Notes under the pieces: model-generated
Databases searched by the model: none
The model's input: only the letters and a program-made list of their open reading frames with translations
What the model was told of the DNA's origin: nothing
Source: Variovorax boronicumulans
GTDB taxonomy: Bacteria > Pseudomonadota > Gammaproteobacteria > Burkholderiales > Burkholderiaceae_C
Direction: 5' to 3'
NCBI RefSeq assembly: GCF_007677875.1
Contig: NZ_VEDO01000002.1
Coordinates: 186,001 to 250,000 of the forward strand
DNA: 64,000 bases
Translations under genes and position numbers: made by a program
Shown here: one piece after another, positions 1 to 8,968 of the stretch
Layout: the number at the start of each line of letters is the position of its first letter
Position numbering within the stretch: position 1 is the stretch's first letter

Positions 1-60
1 TCGACCAATGGCGGGCCGGCGTGGGCAGCCCGTCCGTGGGCTCCGCTGCGGGGGCCGGCA

Positions 61-1182
61 TCAGACCTTGCGGTCGCGTATCGCCTGGGCGGCCTCGCGC
101 ACGAGCGCCGGGCCCTGGTAGATGAGGCCGGTGTAGATCTGCACGAGGTCGGCACCAGCTTCGATCTTGGTGAGCGCGTCGCGCGCGCTCAGCACGCCGC
201 CCACCCCGATGATGGGGAACTCCGGGCCCAGGGCCTGGCGCAGCTGCGCGATCACGCGGTTGCTGGCGGCCAGCAGGGGGGCGCCGGACAAGCCGCCGGT
301 CTCCTCGGCATGCGGCAGGCCCTGCACGCGGTCGCGCGCCAAGGTGGTGTTGGTGGCGATCAGGCCCCAGCCGAGCTGGTCGGCCGCGTGGTCGGCGTCC
401 GCATAGCGCTTGAGCGTGGCGGCGATCACGGCCACCTGGCCCTCGTCCAGATCGGGCGCGATCTTCACGAACAGCGGCACGCGGCGCAGTTGCGTGCGGC
501 CGTCGGCGCTGGTGCTGGCGTGTTCGCGTGCCAGCACGGCGCGGCGTTCGGCCAGCGCGCCGAGCAGGGCGTCCAGCGCGGCGTCGGCCTGCAACGTGCG
601 CAGGTTTTGCGTGTTCGGGCTCGAAATGTTGATCGTGACATAGTCGGCGTGCGGGTAGACACCAGACAGGCCGGCAAGGTAGTCGTCGGTCGCGCGTTCG
701 GTCGGCGTGGCGGCGTTCTTGCCGATGTTCAGGCCCAGCAGCATGGGGCTGCCGGCCTGCTGGCGGAACCTGGCGCGCTGCACGTTGGCGATGAAGGCCG
801 CGAGGCCATCGTTGTTGAAGCCCAGCCGGTTGATCAGTGCCTGCGCCTGCGGCAGCCGGAACATGCGCGGCTTGGGGTTGCCGGGCTGGCCCAGCGGCGT
901 GACCGTGCCGACCTCGACGAAGCCGAAGCCCAGCGCGCCGAGCGCATCGATGCAGCGGGCATTCTTGTCCAGGCCGGCGGCCAGGCCCACGCGGTTGGGA
1001 AAGTGCAGGCCGGCGACGGTGACGGGGTCATCGACACGGCGGTCGCACCAGGCCCAGGCCAGCGGCGTGCCATGGCTGCGGGCCAGAGCGGACATGGTGG
1101 CATCGTGGGCGGCTTCGGCGTCCAGGCCGAAGAGCAGGGGCCGGGCCAGGGCATAAGTGAGCCGGGTCGGCAGCAGGGGCAT
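61..1182 (-). CDS. pyrD: Dihydroorotate dehydrogenase, quinone-dependent (class 2)
   Basis: Catalyses the fourth step of pyrimidine biosynthesis, oxidising dihydroorotate to orotate with FMN and passing electrons to the membrane quinone pool. The 373-residue length and an N-terminal helical extension ahead of the barrel fit the membrane-associated class 2 enzymes. The barrel begins near residue 63 ([12 protein letters not shown]). The family motif [11 protein letters not shown] lies at residues 185-195 and supplies the catalytic serine (Ser187 or Ser188). A glycine-rich FMN phosphate loop, GVGGV, lies near the C-terminus. The gene is divergent from rpiA with only 45 bases between the two starts. 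The first 60 bases of the window, downstream of this gene, show nothing I can call. Confidence 0.97.
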   Translation of the reverse strand: MPLLPTRLTYALARPLLFGLDAEAAHDATMSALARSHGTPLAWAWCDRRVDDPVTVAGLHFPNRVGLAAGLDKNARCIDALGALGFGFVEVGTVTPLGQPGNPKPRMFRLPQAQALINRLGFNNDGLAAFIANVQRARFRQQAGSPMLLGLNIGKNAATPTERATDDYLAGLSGVYPHADYVTINISSPNTQNLRTLQADAALDALLGALAERRAVLAREHASTSADGRTQLRRVPLFVKIAPDLDEGQVAVIAATLKRYADADHAADQLGWGLIATNTTLARDRVQGLPHAEETGGLSGAPLLAASNRVIAQLRQALGPEFPIIGVGGVLSARDALTKIEAGADLVQIYTGLIYQGPALVREAAQAIRDRKV

Positions 1183-1227
1183 CGGATAATTCTCGGCCAG
1201 TTCTCAACAAACGCCGGATTCTCCCAG

Positions 1228-1923
1228 ATGACTTCCAACGCTCCGCTGTCGCAAGACCAACTCAAGGCCCTGGTGGGCCGTGCCGCCCTGGCCTACGTGG
1301 TGCCGGGCGAGATCCTGGGCGTGGGCACGGGCTCGACCGTCAACTGCTTCATCGACGCGCTGGCCGAGATCCGTGACCGGATCCCGGGCGCGGTGTCCAG
1401 TTCAGAAGCGAGCACGGCGCGCCTGAAGGCGCTGGGCATCCCGGTGTTCGACGCCAACGCGGTGGGCGAGCTCGCCGTCTACGTGGACGGCGCCGACGAG
1501 ATCGATGGCGCCGGCCACATGGTCAAGGGCGGCGGCGCCGCACTCACGCGCGAGAAGATCGTCGCTGCCCAGTCGCGCCAATTCGTCTGCATCGCCGATG
1601 CGTCCAAGAAGGTGCCGGTGCTGGGCCGTTTCCCGATCCCGGTGGAGGTGGTGCCGATGGCGGCGCAGCAGCTCGTGCGCCGTTTCGCGGCCATGGGCGG
1701 TCAGGCGACGCTGCGCCAGACCAAGGGCGGCAGCGGTCCGCTCGTGACCGACAACGGCCAGCACATCCTGGATGTGGCCGGCCTGGCGATTGCCGATCCG
1801 CTGGGCTTTGAGACGCAGGTGAGCCAGTGGCCCGGCGTGGTCACGGTGGGCGTGTTCGCGCACCAGCGCGCCCAGGTCTGTCTGCTCGGCACGCCCGAGG
1901 GCGTGCAGACGCTGACGTTCTAG
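1228..1923 (+). CDS. rpiA: Ribose-5-phosphate isomerase A
   Basis: Interconverts ribose 5-phosphate and ribulose 5-phosphate in the non-oxidative pentose phosphate pathway. The protein is 231 residues, normal for RpiA. It has the phosphate-binding GTGSTVNCF loop near residue 34, the DGADEID motif and the [11 protein letters not shown] motif. The ATG at 1228 was chosen because recognisable RpiA sequence starts there. The frame is open for another 900 bases upstream, but only antisense to pyrD. No strong Shine-Dalgarno sequence precedes the ATG. The stop codon overlaps that of the convergent glutaredoxin-like gene in a shared CTAG. Confidence 0.96.
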   Translation: MTSNAPLSQDQLKALVGRAALAYVVPGEILGVGTGSTVNCFIDALAEIRDRIPGAVSSSEASTARLKALGIPVFDANAVGELAVYVDGADEIDGAGHMVKGGGAALTREKIVAAQSRQFVCIADASKKVPVLGRFPIPVEVVPMAAQQLVRRFAAMGGQATLRQTKGGSGPLVTDNGQHILDVAGLAIADPLGFETQVSQWPGVVTVGVFAHQRAQVCLLGTPEGVQTLTF

Positions 1924-2549
1924 AAGACGATGCCGGCCGGATTGGACGGGGCCGGCACTGGCGCGGGGGCCGCAGGCGCGGCCGCACGGGCTGCGGGGGC
2001 TGGCGCGGGCTCGGCTGTGCGCACGGCCACCAGCGGTTGCGCGGGCGGCGCCCTGTATCCAGGCGGCAGCTGCGAGGTGCGCGGGTAGCCCGCGCTGTCC
2101 AGGTACTGCGTCCACTCCACAGGGGCGAAGCCCTTGAGCCGCTGGCCGCCGATGGCGACCACGGGCAGGCTGTTGTCGCCCGCCAGGCGGCGCAGCGCCT
2201 CGATGTCCTCGTTGCTCTGCACCGTGCGCTCGCTGAACGGCACGCCGCGCGCCACCAGCAGCTGGCGCGCGCTGTCGCAGGGCGCGCAGTCGCTGCCGGT
2301 GTACAGCGTCACCGGAAAGCGGTCCACGGTCTGGCGCAGTTCGTAGGGCAGCACGCTCGGGGCGGGCGGAATGCCGCCGCGGCTGGCGGTCGTCGCGGCG
2401 CGGGCGTCGCTGGTGATGGGCCGGTCGGAGAAGGTGACGCGGCCGTCTGGTCCCACGCTGCGGTACACGGCCTGGGCCGGACACAGGCCCGCGGCCAGCA
2501 GCAGCGCGGCGGCCACCGCGTGCTTGCCGGCGGGCGCAGCGCCCCGCAT
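1920..2549 (-). CDS. Secreted DUF4124/glutaredoxin-like protein
   Basis: A 209-residue exported protein. A signal peptide covers roughly residues 1-27. It is followed by a short DUF4124-type segment ([15 protein letters not shown]), and then by a glutaredoxin-like fold from about residue 78. That fold carries a CAPC motif (Cys88, Cys91) after YTGSD, and a cis-proline region (SLPVV). The C-terminal 50 residues are Ala/Pro-rich and probably disordered. A periplasmic thiol-disulfide role is an inference from the signal peptide and CxxC; the substrate is unknown. The ATG at 2549 overlaps the stop of the upstream peptidase gene by one base (TGATG), so the two are probably translationally coupled. 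Confidence 0.85.
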   Translation of the reverse strand: MRGAAPAGKHAVAAALLLAAGLCPAQAVYRSVGPDGRVTFSDRPITSDARAATTASRGGIPPAPSVLPYELRQTVDRFPVTLYTGSDCAPCDSARQLLVARGVPFSERTVQSNEDIEALRRLAGDNSLPVVAIGGQRLKGFAPVEWTQYLDSAGYPRTSQLPPGYRAPPAQPLVAVRTAEPAPAPAARAAAPAAPAPVPAPSNPAGIVF

Positions 2550-4612
2550 CAGGCCATGCCCTGGTGGCGCAGCAGCGCGTCCAGCGTGGGTTCGCGGCCG
2601 CGGAAGGCCTTGAACGATTCCATAGCGGGCCGGCTGCCGCCGGCTTCGAGGATGGCCTCGCGGTAGCGCCGGCCGGTCTCGATGCTGGGCAGGCCGTCGG
2701 CGCCCGCGGTTTCCTCGAAGGCCGCGTAGGCGTCGGCGCTGAGCACCTCGGCCCACTTGTAGCTGTAGTAGCCGGCCGCGTAGCCGCCCGCGAAGATGTG
2801 GCTGAAGGTGTTCGGCGTGCGGCTGAACTTGGGCGAGGGCAGCACGGCGACTTCGTCGCGCACGCTGGCCAGCAGGGCCATGAAATCCCCATCGGGCGCG
2901 TGCTCGGTGTGCAGCAGCATGTCGAACAGCGCGAACTCGATCTGGCGCAGCGTCTGCATGCCGCTCTGGTAGTTCTTGGCGGCCAGCATCTTGTCGTACA
3001 GCGCGCGCGGCAGCGGCTCGCCGGTGTCCACATGGGCCGTCATGTGGCGCAGCACATCCCATTCCCAGCAGAAGTTCTCCATGAACTGGCTGGGCAGCTC
3101 CACGGCGTCCCATTCCACGCCGCTGATGCCGGACACGTCGCGCTCGTCGACCTGGGTCAGCATGTGGTGCAGGCCGTGGCCGAACTCGTGGAACAGCGTG
3201 GTCACGTCGTCGTGCGTGAGCAACGGCGGCTTGCCGTCCACACCGGCCGCGAAGTTGCAGACCAGTTGGGCGACCGGCGTCTGCAGGCGGCCGTCGTCGG
3301 GGCGCAGCCAGCGCGCGCGCACGTCGTCCATCCAGGCGCCGCCGCGCTTGCCGCTGCGCGCGGAGGGGTCGAGGTAGAACTGGCCGACCAGCTGCGGTGC
3401 GCCACCGGCGTGGGCCGCCGCACGCTCGATGCGGTAGAACTCCACGGTGGGGTGCCACACAGGGGCGGTGTCGCGCCGGATCGAGACCTCGAACAGCGTC
3501 TCGACGATCTTGAACAGCCCGGCCAGCACCTTGGGCGCCGTGAAGTACTGCTTGACCTCCTGCTCGCTGAACGCGTAGCGGGCTTCCTTGAGCTGCTCGC
3601 CGATGTAGCTCCAGTCCCAGGGCTGCGGGTCAGCGAGGCCGAGCTTCTCGGCCGCGAAGGCGCGCAGGTCGGCAACGTCCTTCTCGGCGTAGGGCCGCGC
3701 ACGCCGGGCCAGGTCGCGCAGGAAGCCGATCACCTGGGCCGGCGAATCGGCCATCTTGGGCACGACCGAGACCTCGCCGAAGTTGGCATAGCCGAGCAGC
3801 CGTGCTTCTTCCTGGCGCAGGGCCAGGATCTCGCGGATCAGCGCGGTATTGTCGAATTTGGTCGCGTCACCCTCGGCCTGGTCGGAGGCGCGCGTGGCGT
3901 AGGCGCGGTACAGCCGCTCGCGCAGCGCGCTGCTCTTGGCGAACTGCATCACGGGCAGGTAGCAGGGCAGCTTGAGCGTGAGCTTGAAGCCGGCCTTGCC
4001 CTCGGCTTCGGCAGCAGCGCGCGCGGCCTGGCGCACGTCCTCGGGCACGCCGTCGAGTTCGTCGGCGCTGGCGTAGTAGGCGTAGGCGTCGGTCGCGTCC
4101 AGCGCGTTCTCGCTGAACTTCTGCGAGAGCTCGGCCTGGCGTTCCTGGATCGCGGCGAAGCGCTCCTTGGCCGCGCCCGTGAGCTCGGCGCCGCTCAGCA
4201 CGAAGTTGCGGATGGCATTGCGCAGGGCCTGCTGCTGGGCCGGCGTCAGCGCCCCGGCGTCGATGGCCTTGTACTTGGCGTACAGGCGCTCGTCGGCGCC
4301 CAGGCGCGTCCAGAATTCGGTGACGCGCGGCAGCGCCTCGTTGTACGCGGCGCGCAGCTCGGGCGTGTCGGCCACGGCGTTCAAATGGCTCACGGCACCC
4401 CAGGCGCGGCTCAGGCGCTCGGTCGCCGTGTCCAGCACGCGCGACATGGCGCTCCAATCGGCCGGGAAGTCCGGCGCCGTGGCCTGCTCCAGCGCGCCAC
4501 TGGCCTCGCCCAGCAGCTGGTCGATGGCGGGCGCCACGTGTTCGGGCCGGATCTGGTCGAACAGCGGGAGGTCGGAAAACGAGAGGAGGGGGTTGGACTG
4601 CATGTGGGGCAT
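2549..4612 (-). CDS. prlC: M3 family metallopeptidase (oligopeptidase A type)
   Basis: Zinc metallopeptidase of the thimet oligopeptidase/oligopeptidase A family, which degrades short peptides in the cytoplasm, including cleaved signal peptides. At 687 residues it matches E. coli oligopeptidase A (about 680). The zinc-binding HEFGH motif is at residues 475-479, with the following conserved GLHHML and a downstream glutamate-containing segment (GVEWDAVELPSQ). There is no signal peptide. Two ATGs lie close together at the 5' end (4612 and nine bases further in); I use the outer one. Its stop overlaps the start of the exported glutaredoxin-like gene. Confidence 0.95.
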   Translation of the reverse strand: MPHMQSNPLLSFSDLPLFDQIRPEHVAPAIDQLLGEASGALEQATAPDFPADWSAMSRVLDTATERLSRAWGAVSHLNAVADTPELRAAYNEALPRVTEFWTRLGADERLYAKYKAIDAGALTPAQQQALRNAIRNFVLSGAELTGAAKERFAAIQERQAELSQKFSENALDATDAYAYYASADELDGVPEDVRQAARAAAEAEGKAGFKLTLKLPCYLPVMQFAKSSALRERLYRAYATRASDQAEGDATKFDNTALIREILALRQEEARLLGYANFGEVSVVPKMADSPAQVIGFLRDLARRARPYAEKDVADLRAFAAEKLGLADPQPWDWSYIGEQLKEARYAFSEQEVKQYFTAPKVLAGLFKIVETLFEVSIRRDTAPVWHPTVEFYRIERAAAHAGGAPQLVGQFYLDPSARSGKRGGAWMDDVRARWLRPDDGRLQTPVAQLVCNFAAGVDGKPPLLTHDDVTTLFHEFGHGLHHMLTQVDERDVSGISGVEWDAVELPSQFMENFCWEWDVLRHMTAHVDTGEPLPRALYDKMLAAKNYQSGMQTLRQIEFALFDMLLHTEHAPDGDFMALLASVRDEVAVLPSPKFSRTPNTFSHIFAGGYAAGYYSYKWAEVLSADAYAAFEETAGADGLPSIETGRRYREAILEAGGSRPAMESFKAFRGREPTLDALLRHQGMA

Positions 4613-4661
4613 TTTGCGCCAGCCCCGGCAATCACAAGCCCCCGCGCGGGCTATCGCCGCC

Positions 4662-5513
4662 TTAGCCAGCGGCGCGTTCGGCCGCTTCCAGCGTGTTGAC
4701 GAGCAGCATGGCGCGCGTCATGGGGCCCACGCCGCCCGGCACGGGCGTGATCCAGCCGGCCACTTCCTTGACACCGGCGAAGTCCACGTCGCCGCAGAGC
4801 TTGCCTTCGGCATTGCGGTTCATGCCCACGTCGATGACCACGGCGCCGGGCTTGACCATCTCGGCCGTGACCAGGTTCTGCTTGCCGACCGCGGCGACGA
4901 TGACGTCGGCCTGGCGCGTGAAGGCCGCGAGGTCCGCCGTGGCGCTGTGGCAGATGGTGACCGTGGCGCTCTGCGCCAGCAGCATCATGGCCATGGGCTT
5001 GCCGACGATGTTGCTGCGGCCGATCACCACGGCATGCTTGCCACGCAGGCCGTAGCCGATGGACTCCAGCATGCGCAGGCAGCCATGCGGCGTGCACGGC
5101 CAAAAGCCCGGCTGGCCGACCATCAGCGCACCGGCGCTGGCCACGTGGAAGCCGTCCACGTCCTTGGCCGGCGAGATCGCTTCGATGACCTTGTTCGCGT
5201 CCATGTGCCTGGGCAGCGGCAGCTGCACGAGGATGCCGTGCACGGCCGGGTCGGCGTTGAGTGCATGGATGCGCGCGAGCAGGTCGGCCTCGGCCATGTC
5301 GGCCGGGTGGCGTTCCAGCGTGGCCTCAAGGCCGGTCTCGCTGCTGTCGTTGACCTTGTGCTTGACGTAGACCTGGCTGGCCGGGTCGTCGCCGACCAGC
5401 ACGATGGCCAGGTGCGGCTGCACCCCGCGGGCCTTCAGCGCGGCCGTGCGGCCGGCCACGTCGGCGCGGATCTGGCGGGCCAACGCGTTGCCGTCGATGA
5501 GTTGGGCAGTCAT
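4662..5513 (-). CDS. folD: Bifunctional methylenetetrahydrofolate dehydrogenase/cyclohydrolase
   Basis: Interconverts 5,10-methylene-THF, 5,10-methenyl-THF and 10-formyl-THF using NADP, supplying one-carbon units. The product is 283 residues, the usual length. It shows the catalytic-lysine motif YVKHK, the DVDGFH segment, the Rossmann motif [10 protein letters not shown] and the C-terminal signature [11 protein letters not shown]. The ATG at 5513 is set by similarity, although the frame stays open upstream through the neighbouring response regulator on the same strand. A clear intrinsic terminator at 5526-5561 separates it from that upstream operon, so folD probably has its own promoter in this short gap. 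Confidence 0.97.
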   Translation of the reverse strand: MTAQLIDGNALARQIRADVAGRTAALKARGVQPHLAIVLVGDDPASQVYVKHKVNDSSETGLEATLERHPADMAEADLLARIHALNADPAVHGILVQLPLPRHMDANKVIEAISPAKDVDGFHVASAGALMVGQPGFWPCTPHGCLRMLESIGYGLRGKHAVVIGRSNIVGKPMAMMLLAQSATVTICHSATADLAAFTRQADVIVAAVGKQNLVTAEMVKPGAVVIDVGMNRNAEGKLCGDVDFAGVKEVAGWITPVPGGVGPMTRAMLLVNTLEAAERAAG

Positions 5514-5525
5514 GGGGGAGTCTCC

Positions 5526-5561
5526 AAAAACAACGCCCGCCAACCAGGGGTTGGACGGGCG
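5526..5561 (-). terminator. Intrinsic terminator after the response-regulator operon
   Basis: A 12-base arm at 5534-5545 pairs with 5549-5561, with one bulged base and a short loop. Read on the minus strand it is followed by TTGTTTTT. It lies 24 bases past the stop of the FixJ-like gene and 13 bases before the folD start. Confidence 0.8.
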
Positions 5562-5584
5562 CGGTGGGGTGGTAATCCGTTTGG

Positions 5585-6208
5585 TCAGGCTTTGGCGGTC
5601 TGGCCCAGTGCGATCTTGAGCAGGTCGGCCACGGTGTTGGCGTTCAGCTTTTCCATGATGTTGGCGCGGTGCGCCTCCACGGTCTTGATGCTGATGCCCA
5701 GGTCGTCGGCGATCTGCTTGTTGAGCCGGCCGGCGACGATGCGTTCGAGCACCTGCGATTCGCGCGAGGTCAGCTTGGACAGCAGCGCGCCGCGGCTGGC
5801 GGCCTGCTGGTGGTCGGTGAAGGCGTCCTTGGCGTGGTCCAGCATGCGCTCGACCAGGGTCACGAGCTCGTCTTCCTTGAAGGGCTTCTGGATGAAGTCC
5901 ATCGCGCCTTTCTTCATGGTGTCCACCGCCATGGGCACGTCGCCGTGGCCGGTGATGAAGACGATGGGCAGCGGCGACTTGCGCTCGATGAGCTTGTCCT
6001 GCAGTTCCAGGCCGGTCATGCCGCCCATGCGGATGTCCACCAGCAGGCAAGCGACCTCGCGGGCGTCGTAACGCGACAGGAAGGCTTCGGCCGATTCGAA
6101 GCAGCGGACGCGGTAGTCCTTGCCCTCCAACAGCCATTGGAGCGAATCGCGCACGGCTTCGTCGTCATCGACAACATAAACCGTGCCCTTCTTGGGTATC
6201 AGACTCAT
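5585..6208 (-). CDS. FixJ/NarL-type two-component response regulator
   Basis: A 207-residue DNA-binding response regulator. The receiver domain occupies roughly residues 9-120, with the acidic pocket DDD at 14-16, the phospho-acceptor Asp58 (LLVDIRMGG), and the conserved lysine in IQKPF. The LuxR-type helix-turn-helix is near residues 140-200 ([20 protein letters not shown], then [16 protein letters not shown]). It overlaps the upstream histidine kinase by four bases (ATGA), so the two form one operon and surely one phosphorelay. Its targets are unknown. The kinase gene is divergent from aceE, which makes the pyruvate dehydrogenase operon a candidate target by position only. Confidence 0.92.
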   Translation of the reverse strand: MSLIPKKGTVYVVDDDEAVRDSLQWLLEGKDYRVRCFESAEAFLSRYDAREVACLLVDIRMGGMTGLELQDKLIERKSPLPIVFITGHGDVPMAVDTMKKGAMDFIQKPFKEDELVTLVERMLDHAKDAFTDHQQAASRGALLSKLTSRESQVLERIVAGRLNKQIADDLGISIKTVEAHRANIMEKLNANTVADLLKIALGQTAKA

Positions 6209-8766
6209 GCGGGTACTCCGGGAGTTTTAGCTGCGTTGGCTGGATTTGGCAGGGCGTTGGCAGCTTTTGCCAACGGAATCCAGAAGGAAAACCGGCATCC
6301 CATGCACTCAGGGCCATTGTAGATGTTCTCCGCCTGCATCCTTCCCATGTGCGATTCGACGATTGAACGGCACAGGTTCAGCCCGATGCCCATGCCATGG
6401 GCCTTGGTCGAGAAGAAGGCTTCGAACAGGTGCTCCATGACCTCGGGCGCCAGTCCCGTGCCGGTGTCGGTGACCGCGAATTCGATGCCGGGCACGTCGG
6501 CCTCCTGGCGCGGCAGCACGCGGAGTTCGATGTTGCGGCGCTGGGGCGGCCGCTGGGCGGAATCGATGGCCTCGGCCGCGTTGCGCAAGAGGTTGACCAG
6601 CACCTGCTCGATCAGGATCGGGTCGACCATCAAAGGCGGCAGGCGCGCGGCCACGTAGTGGCTCAGCCGCACGTTGCGGCGGCGCAGTTCGATGCCTGCG
6701 AGCTCCACAGATTCCTGCACGATGTCCTGCACGTTCGACAGGCTGCGCTTGGGCTCGCTGCGTTTCACGAAGGACTGGATGCGGTGGATGATCTGGCCCG
6801 CCCGCTGTGCTTGGCGTGAGGTCTTCTCGAGTGCTGCCAGCAGATCCTCGTGTGCGATGCCATTGCCCTTGAGGCGCGAGACCATGCCGTTGCAGTAGTT
6901 GGTGATGGCAGCCAGCGGCTGGTTCAGCTCATGCGCCACGCTGGAAGCCATCTCGCCCATGGTGATGAGGCGGCTGGAGGTCTGGGCCCGCTCGGCATGG
7001 TGGGCGGCCTGCTCTTCGGCCAGCCTGCGCGGCGTGATGTCCGTGGCGATCACCATCTGCACCAGGCGGCCATCGACCCAGCTCAGGTAACGCGCACGCA
7101 CCTCCAGCCACTTGCCGAGTTCGGCGACATGGATCTCTGCGCTTTCGGCGTCGCTGGTCGTCAGCGAGTCGGTAGGCAGGCCGGCGTAGGCGTCCACATC
7201 GTCCAGGTGCTCGTCGTTGGGCGGTGTGGTCGGCATGCCCGCGCGTGCCACCAGGCTCTCGTGGCCATGGGTCTGCGAGCCGAACCATTGGCGGTAGAGC
7301 TTGTTGGCGAACAGCAGTTCGGGGCTGCCCAGCGGAGCGACCGACACGGCGGCGTCGAGCGCCTCCAAGACCGTGGTGAAGCGCTCGTACGAGGCCGACA
7401 GCTGCTCGCGGATGCGGTTGGGTTCGGTGATGTCGGTGATCGAGGCCATCCAGCCGGTCTGCTTGCCCACGGCGTCGATCAGCGGCGAGATGTACAGCCG
7501 GGCATCGAAGATGGAGCCGTCGCGCCGCTTGATGCGCAGCTGGAAGCCCGAGGGCGTGCTGCGGCCGTTGAGCTCGTCCTCCAGCCGCGCGATCAGGTAC
7601 TCCAGGTCTTCCTCGGGCCAGTAGGGAAAGGGCGCGGTGCGGCCCACCAGCTCGCCTTCGCTCCAGCCCGTCATCTGGCAGAAGGCCGCGTTCACGTAGG
7701 TGATGCGGCCCTGCAAGTCCATGGCACGCATGCCGGTCAGCATGGAGTTCTCCATGGCGCGGCGGAAATTGGTCTCGGCCATCAGCGCCTGCTGGGCCTG
7801 TTGGCGCTTGCGCGTGTGGCTCCAGCTGCCGATCAGCATCCAGGCGGTCAGCACCGACAGCGCACCGACCAGCCAGAACAGCCCGCTGCCCACGACGCCC
7901 TGCGAGGTGCGGTAGGCCTGGGCACGCAGCACCAGGCCGTTGCCCACCGGTGACACCGGGATCTCGTAGGGCTCGGCCTGGCTGGACCAGGGCAGCAGGC
8001 GCGAGCCCGAGGTCGAAGGCGGCATGACGGTGCCAGCCAGCGCCCGCCCGTCGCTGGCCACCAAGGCCACGGCGTACTTGTTGAGCACTTCGGCAGGCAC
8101 CCCGTGGCGCAGCAGCGCATCGGTGCCGTACTCGGCCAGCACCACGCCGGCGAAGCGCCCGCGGTCCGTCAGCGGGATGTGCAGCTGCAGCAGCGGCGTC
8201 GGGTCGCCGGGCGTGCCCAGGGGCTGGCCGTAGACGGGCTGGTGCAGATCGCGCGCCAGGCTGAAGTTGGTCTCGGTCTCGCCGGGGCGCAGCACGTCGT
8301 CCACCATGCGCATGAGCGGCGTGTGCAGGCTGGGCGCGGCGTAGCTGGTCTTGATGCGGCGGCGCTCGTCGATCCAGCTGACGGCCTGCAGCTCGGGGTA
8401 TTGCGAGATCAGCGACTGTGCGCGGCTCACGAACTCCTCGACGTCGATCTCTTCGTTGGCCGCATCGCGCGCCACGCGCATGAGCTGTTCCTGGCGTTCC
8501 AGCAGGCGCAGGCGGATCTGCTGCTGCGCGTACTCGACATCGCGCTTGACGGCCTCCTGCTCGCGGTCGATCTCCTCCAGCCGCAAATAGAGAAAGGACG
8601 ACGCGATGGCCGCCAGGAACAACACGACCGCCAGAAGTGGTGCCAGCGCCGCGAAGCGGTCCTGGCGGTGGGGTGCCTGCCGCCGCCACCAGGCGCGCCA
8701 GGGCTTGCGCACCTCGGCGGCGGCGAGCCCATGGCCAGGCGTCTGGTGGGAGGGGGGAACGGACAT
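6205..8766 (-). CDS. Membrane-bound PAS sensor histidine kinase
   Basis: Sensor partner of the overlapping FixJ-like regulator. With the ATG at 8766 it is 853 residues; an in-frame start at 8847 would add 27 residues that do not look like protein. Visible order: a transmembrane helix near residues 40-62; a periplasmic sensing region of about 230 residues; a second helix (GLFWLVGALSVLTAWMLIGS); a PAS domain with PAC (ITYVNAAFCQMTGW); a second PAS-like segment; a HisKA domain with phospho-acceptor His612 in HELNQPLAA; and a C-terminal ATPase domain with DTGTGLAPEV and GMGIGLNL boxes. The architecture resembles FixL/DctB-like kinases without a haem signature that I can see. The ligand is unknown. 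Confidence 0.92.
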   Translation of the reverse strand: MSVPPSHQTPGHGLAAAEVRKPWRAWWRRQAPHRQDRFAALAPLLAVVLFLAAIASSFLYLRLEEIDREQEAVKRDVEYAQQQIRLRLLERQEQLMRVARDAANEEIDVEEFVSRAQSLISQYPELQAVSWIDERRRIKTSYAAPSLHTPLMRMVDDVLRPGETETNFSLARDLHQPVYGQPLGTPGDPTPLLQLHIPLTDRGRFAGVVLAEYGTDALLRHGVPAEVLNKYAVALVASDGRALAGTVMPPSTSGSRLLPWSSQAEPYEIPVSPVGNGLVLRAQAYRTSQGVVGSGLFWLVGALSVLTAWMLIGSWSHTRKRQQAQQALMAETNFRRAMENSMLTGMRAMDLQGRITYVNAAFCQMTGWSEGELVGRTAPFPYWPEEDLEYLIARLEDELNGRSTPSGFQLRIKRRDGSIFDARLYISPLIDAVGKQTGWMASITDITEPNRIREQLSASYERFTTVLEALDAAVSVAPLGSPELLFANKLYRQWFGSQTHGHESLVARAGMPTTPPNDEHLDDVDAYAGLPTDSLTTSDAESAEIHVAELGKWLEVRARYLSWVDGRLVQMVIATDITPRRLAEEQAAHHAERAQTSSRLITMGEMASSVAHELNQPLAAITNYCNGMVSRLKGNGIAHEDLLAALEKTSRQAQRAGQIIHRIQSFVKRSEPKRSLSNVQDIVQESVELAGIELRRRNVRLSHYVAARLPPLMVDPILIEQVLVNLLRNAAEAIDSAQRPPQRRNIELRVLPRQEADVPGIEFAVTDTGTGLAPEVMEHLFEAFFSTKAHGMGIGLNLCRSIVESHMGRMQAENIYNGPECMGCRFSFWIPLAKAANALPNPANAAKTPGVPA

Positions 8767-8819
8767 GGGCGGCAGTGTATGTGAGGGTTTGCAGCAGTTG
8801 CCCACGAGCGGGCTTGGTG

Positions 8820-8968
8820 TGTCGAATGGATCGGCCTTGTCAACCACTCAATTTTTCACATTACAGAATTGTAAATTGCTATTTGAAAATTAAAGGGCGT
8901 GTGCGACACTTCGCCGCGCCCGGCCGGGTACCGGCCAAGCGTCCGTTTGTCTATTTCGAGGAGACCGC
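8820..8968 (+). promoter_or_regulatory. AT-rich control region upstream of aceE with palindrome
   Basis: The 200-base gap between the divergent kinase and aceE contains a conspicuously AT-rich block at 8850-8894 in otherwise GC-rich DNA. Within it lies a perfect inverted repeat, TTACA-GAAT-TGTAA, at 8861-8874. This is a plausible promoter and operator for the pyruvate dehydrogenase operon. A purine-rich GAGGAG Shine-Dalgarno sequence precedes the aceE ATG. I cannot assign a -35/-10 pair or a regulator with confidence. Confidence 0.5.

Noticed and set aside
1-60. Possible partial gene at the left edge
   Set aside because: Sixty bases with no clear frame, start or motif.
2564-4699. A 711-codon open frame antisense to the M3 peptidase
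   Set aside because: Shadow frame without domains or a ribosome binding site.
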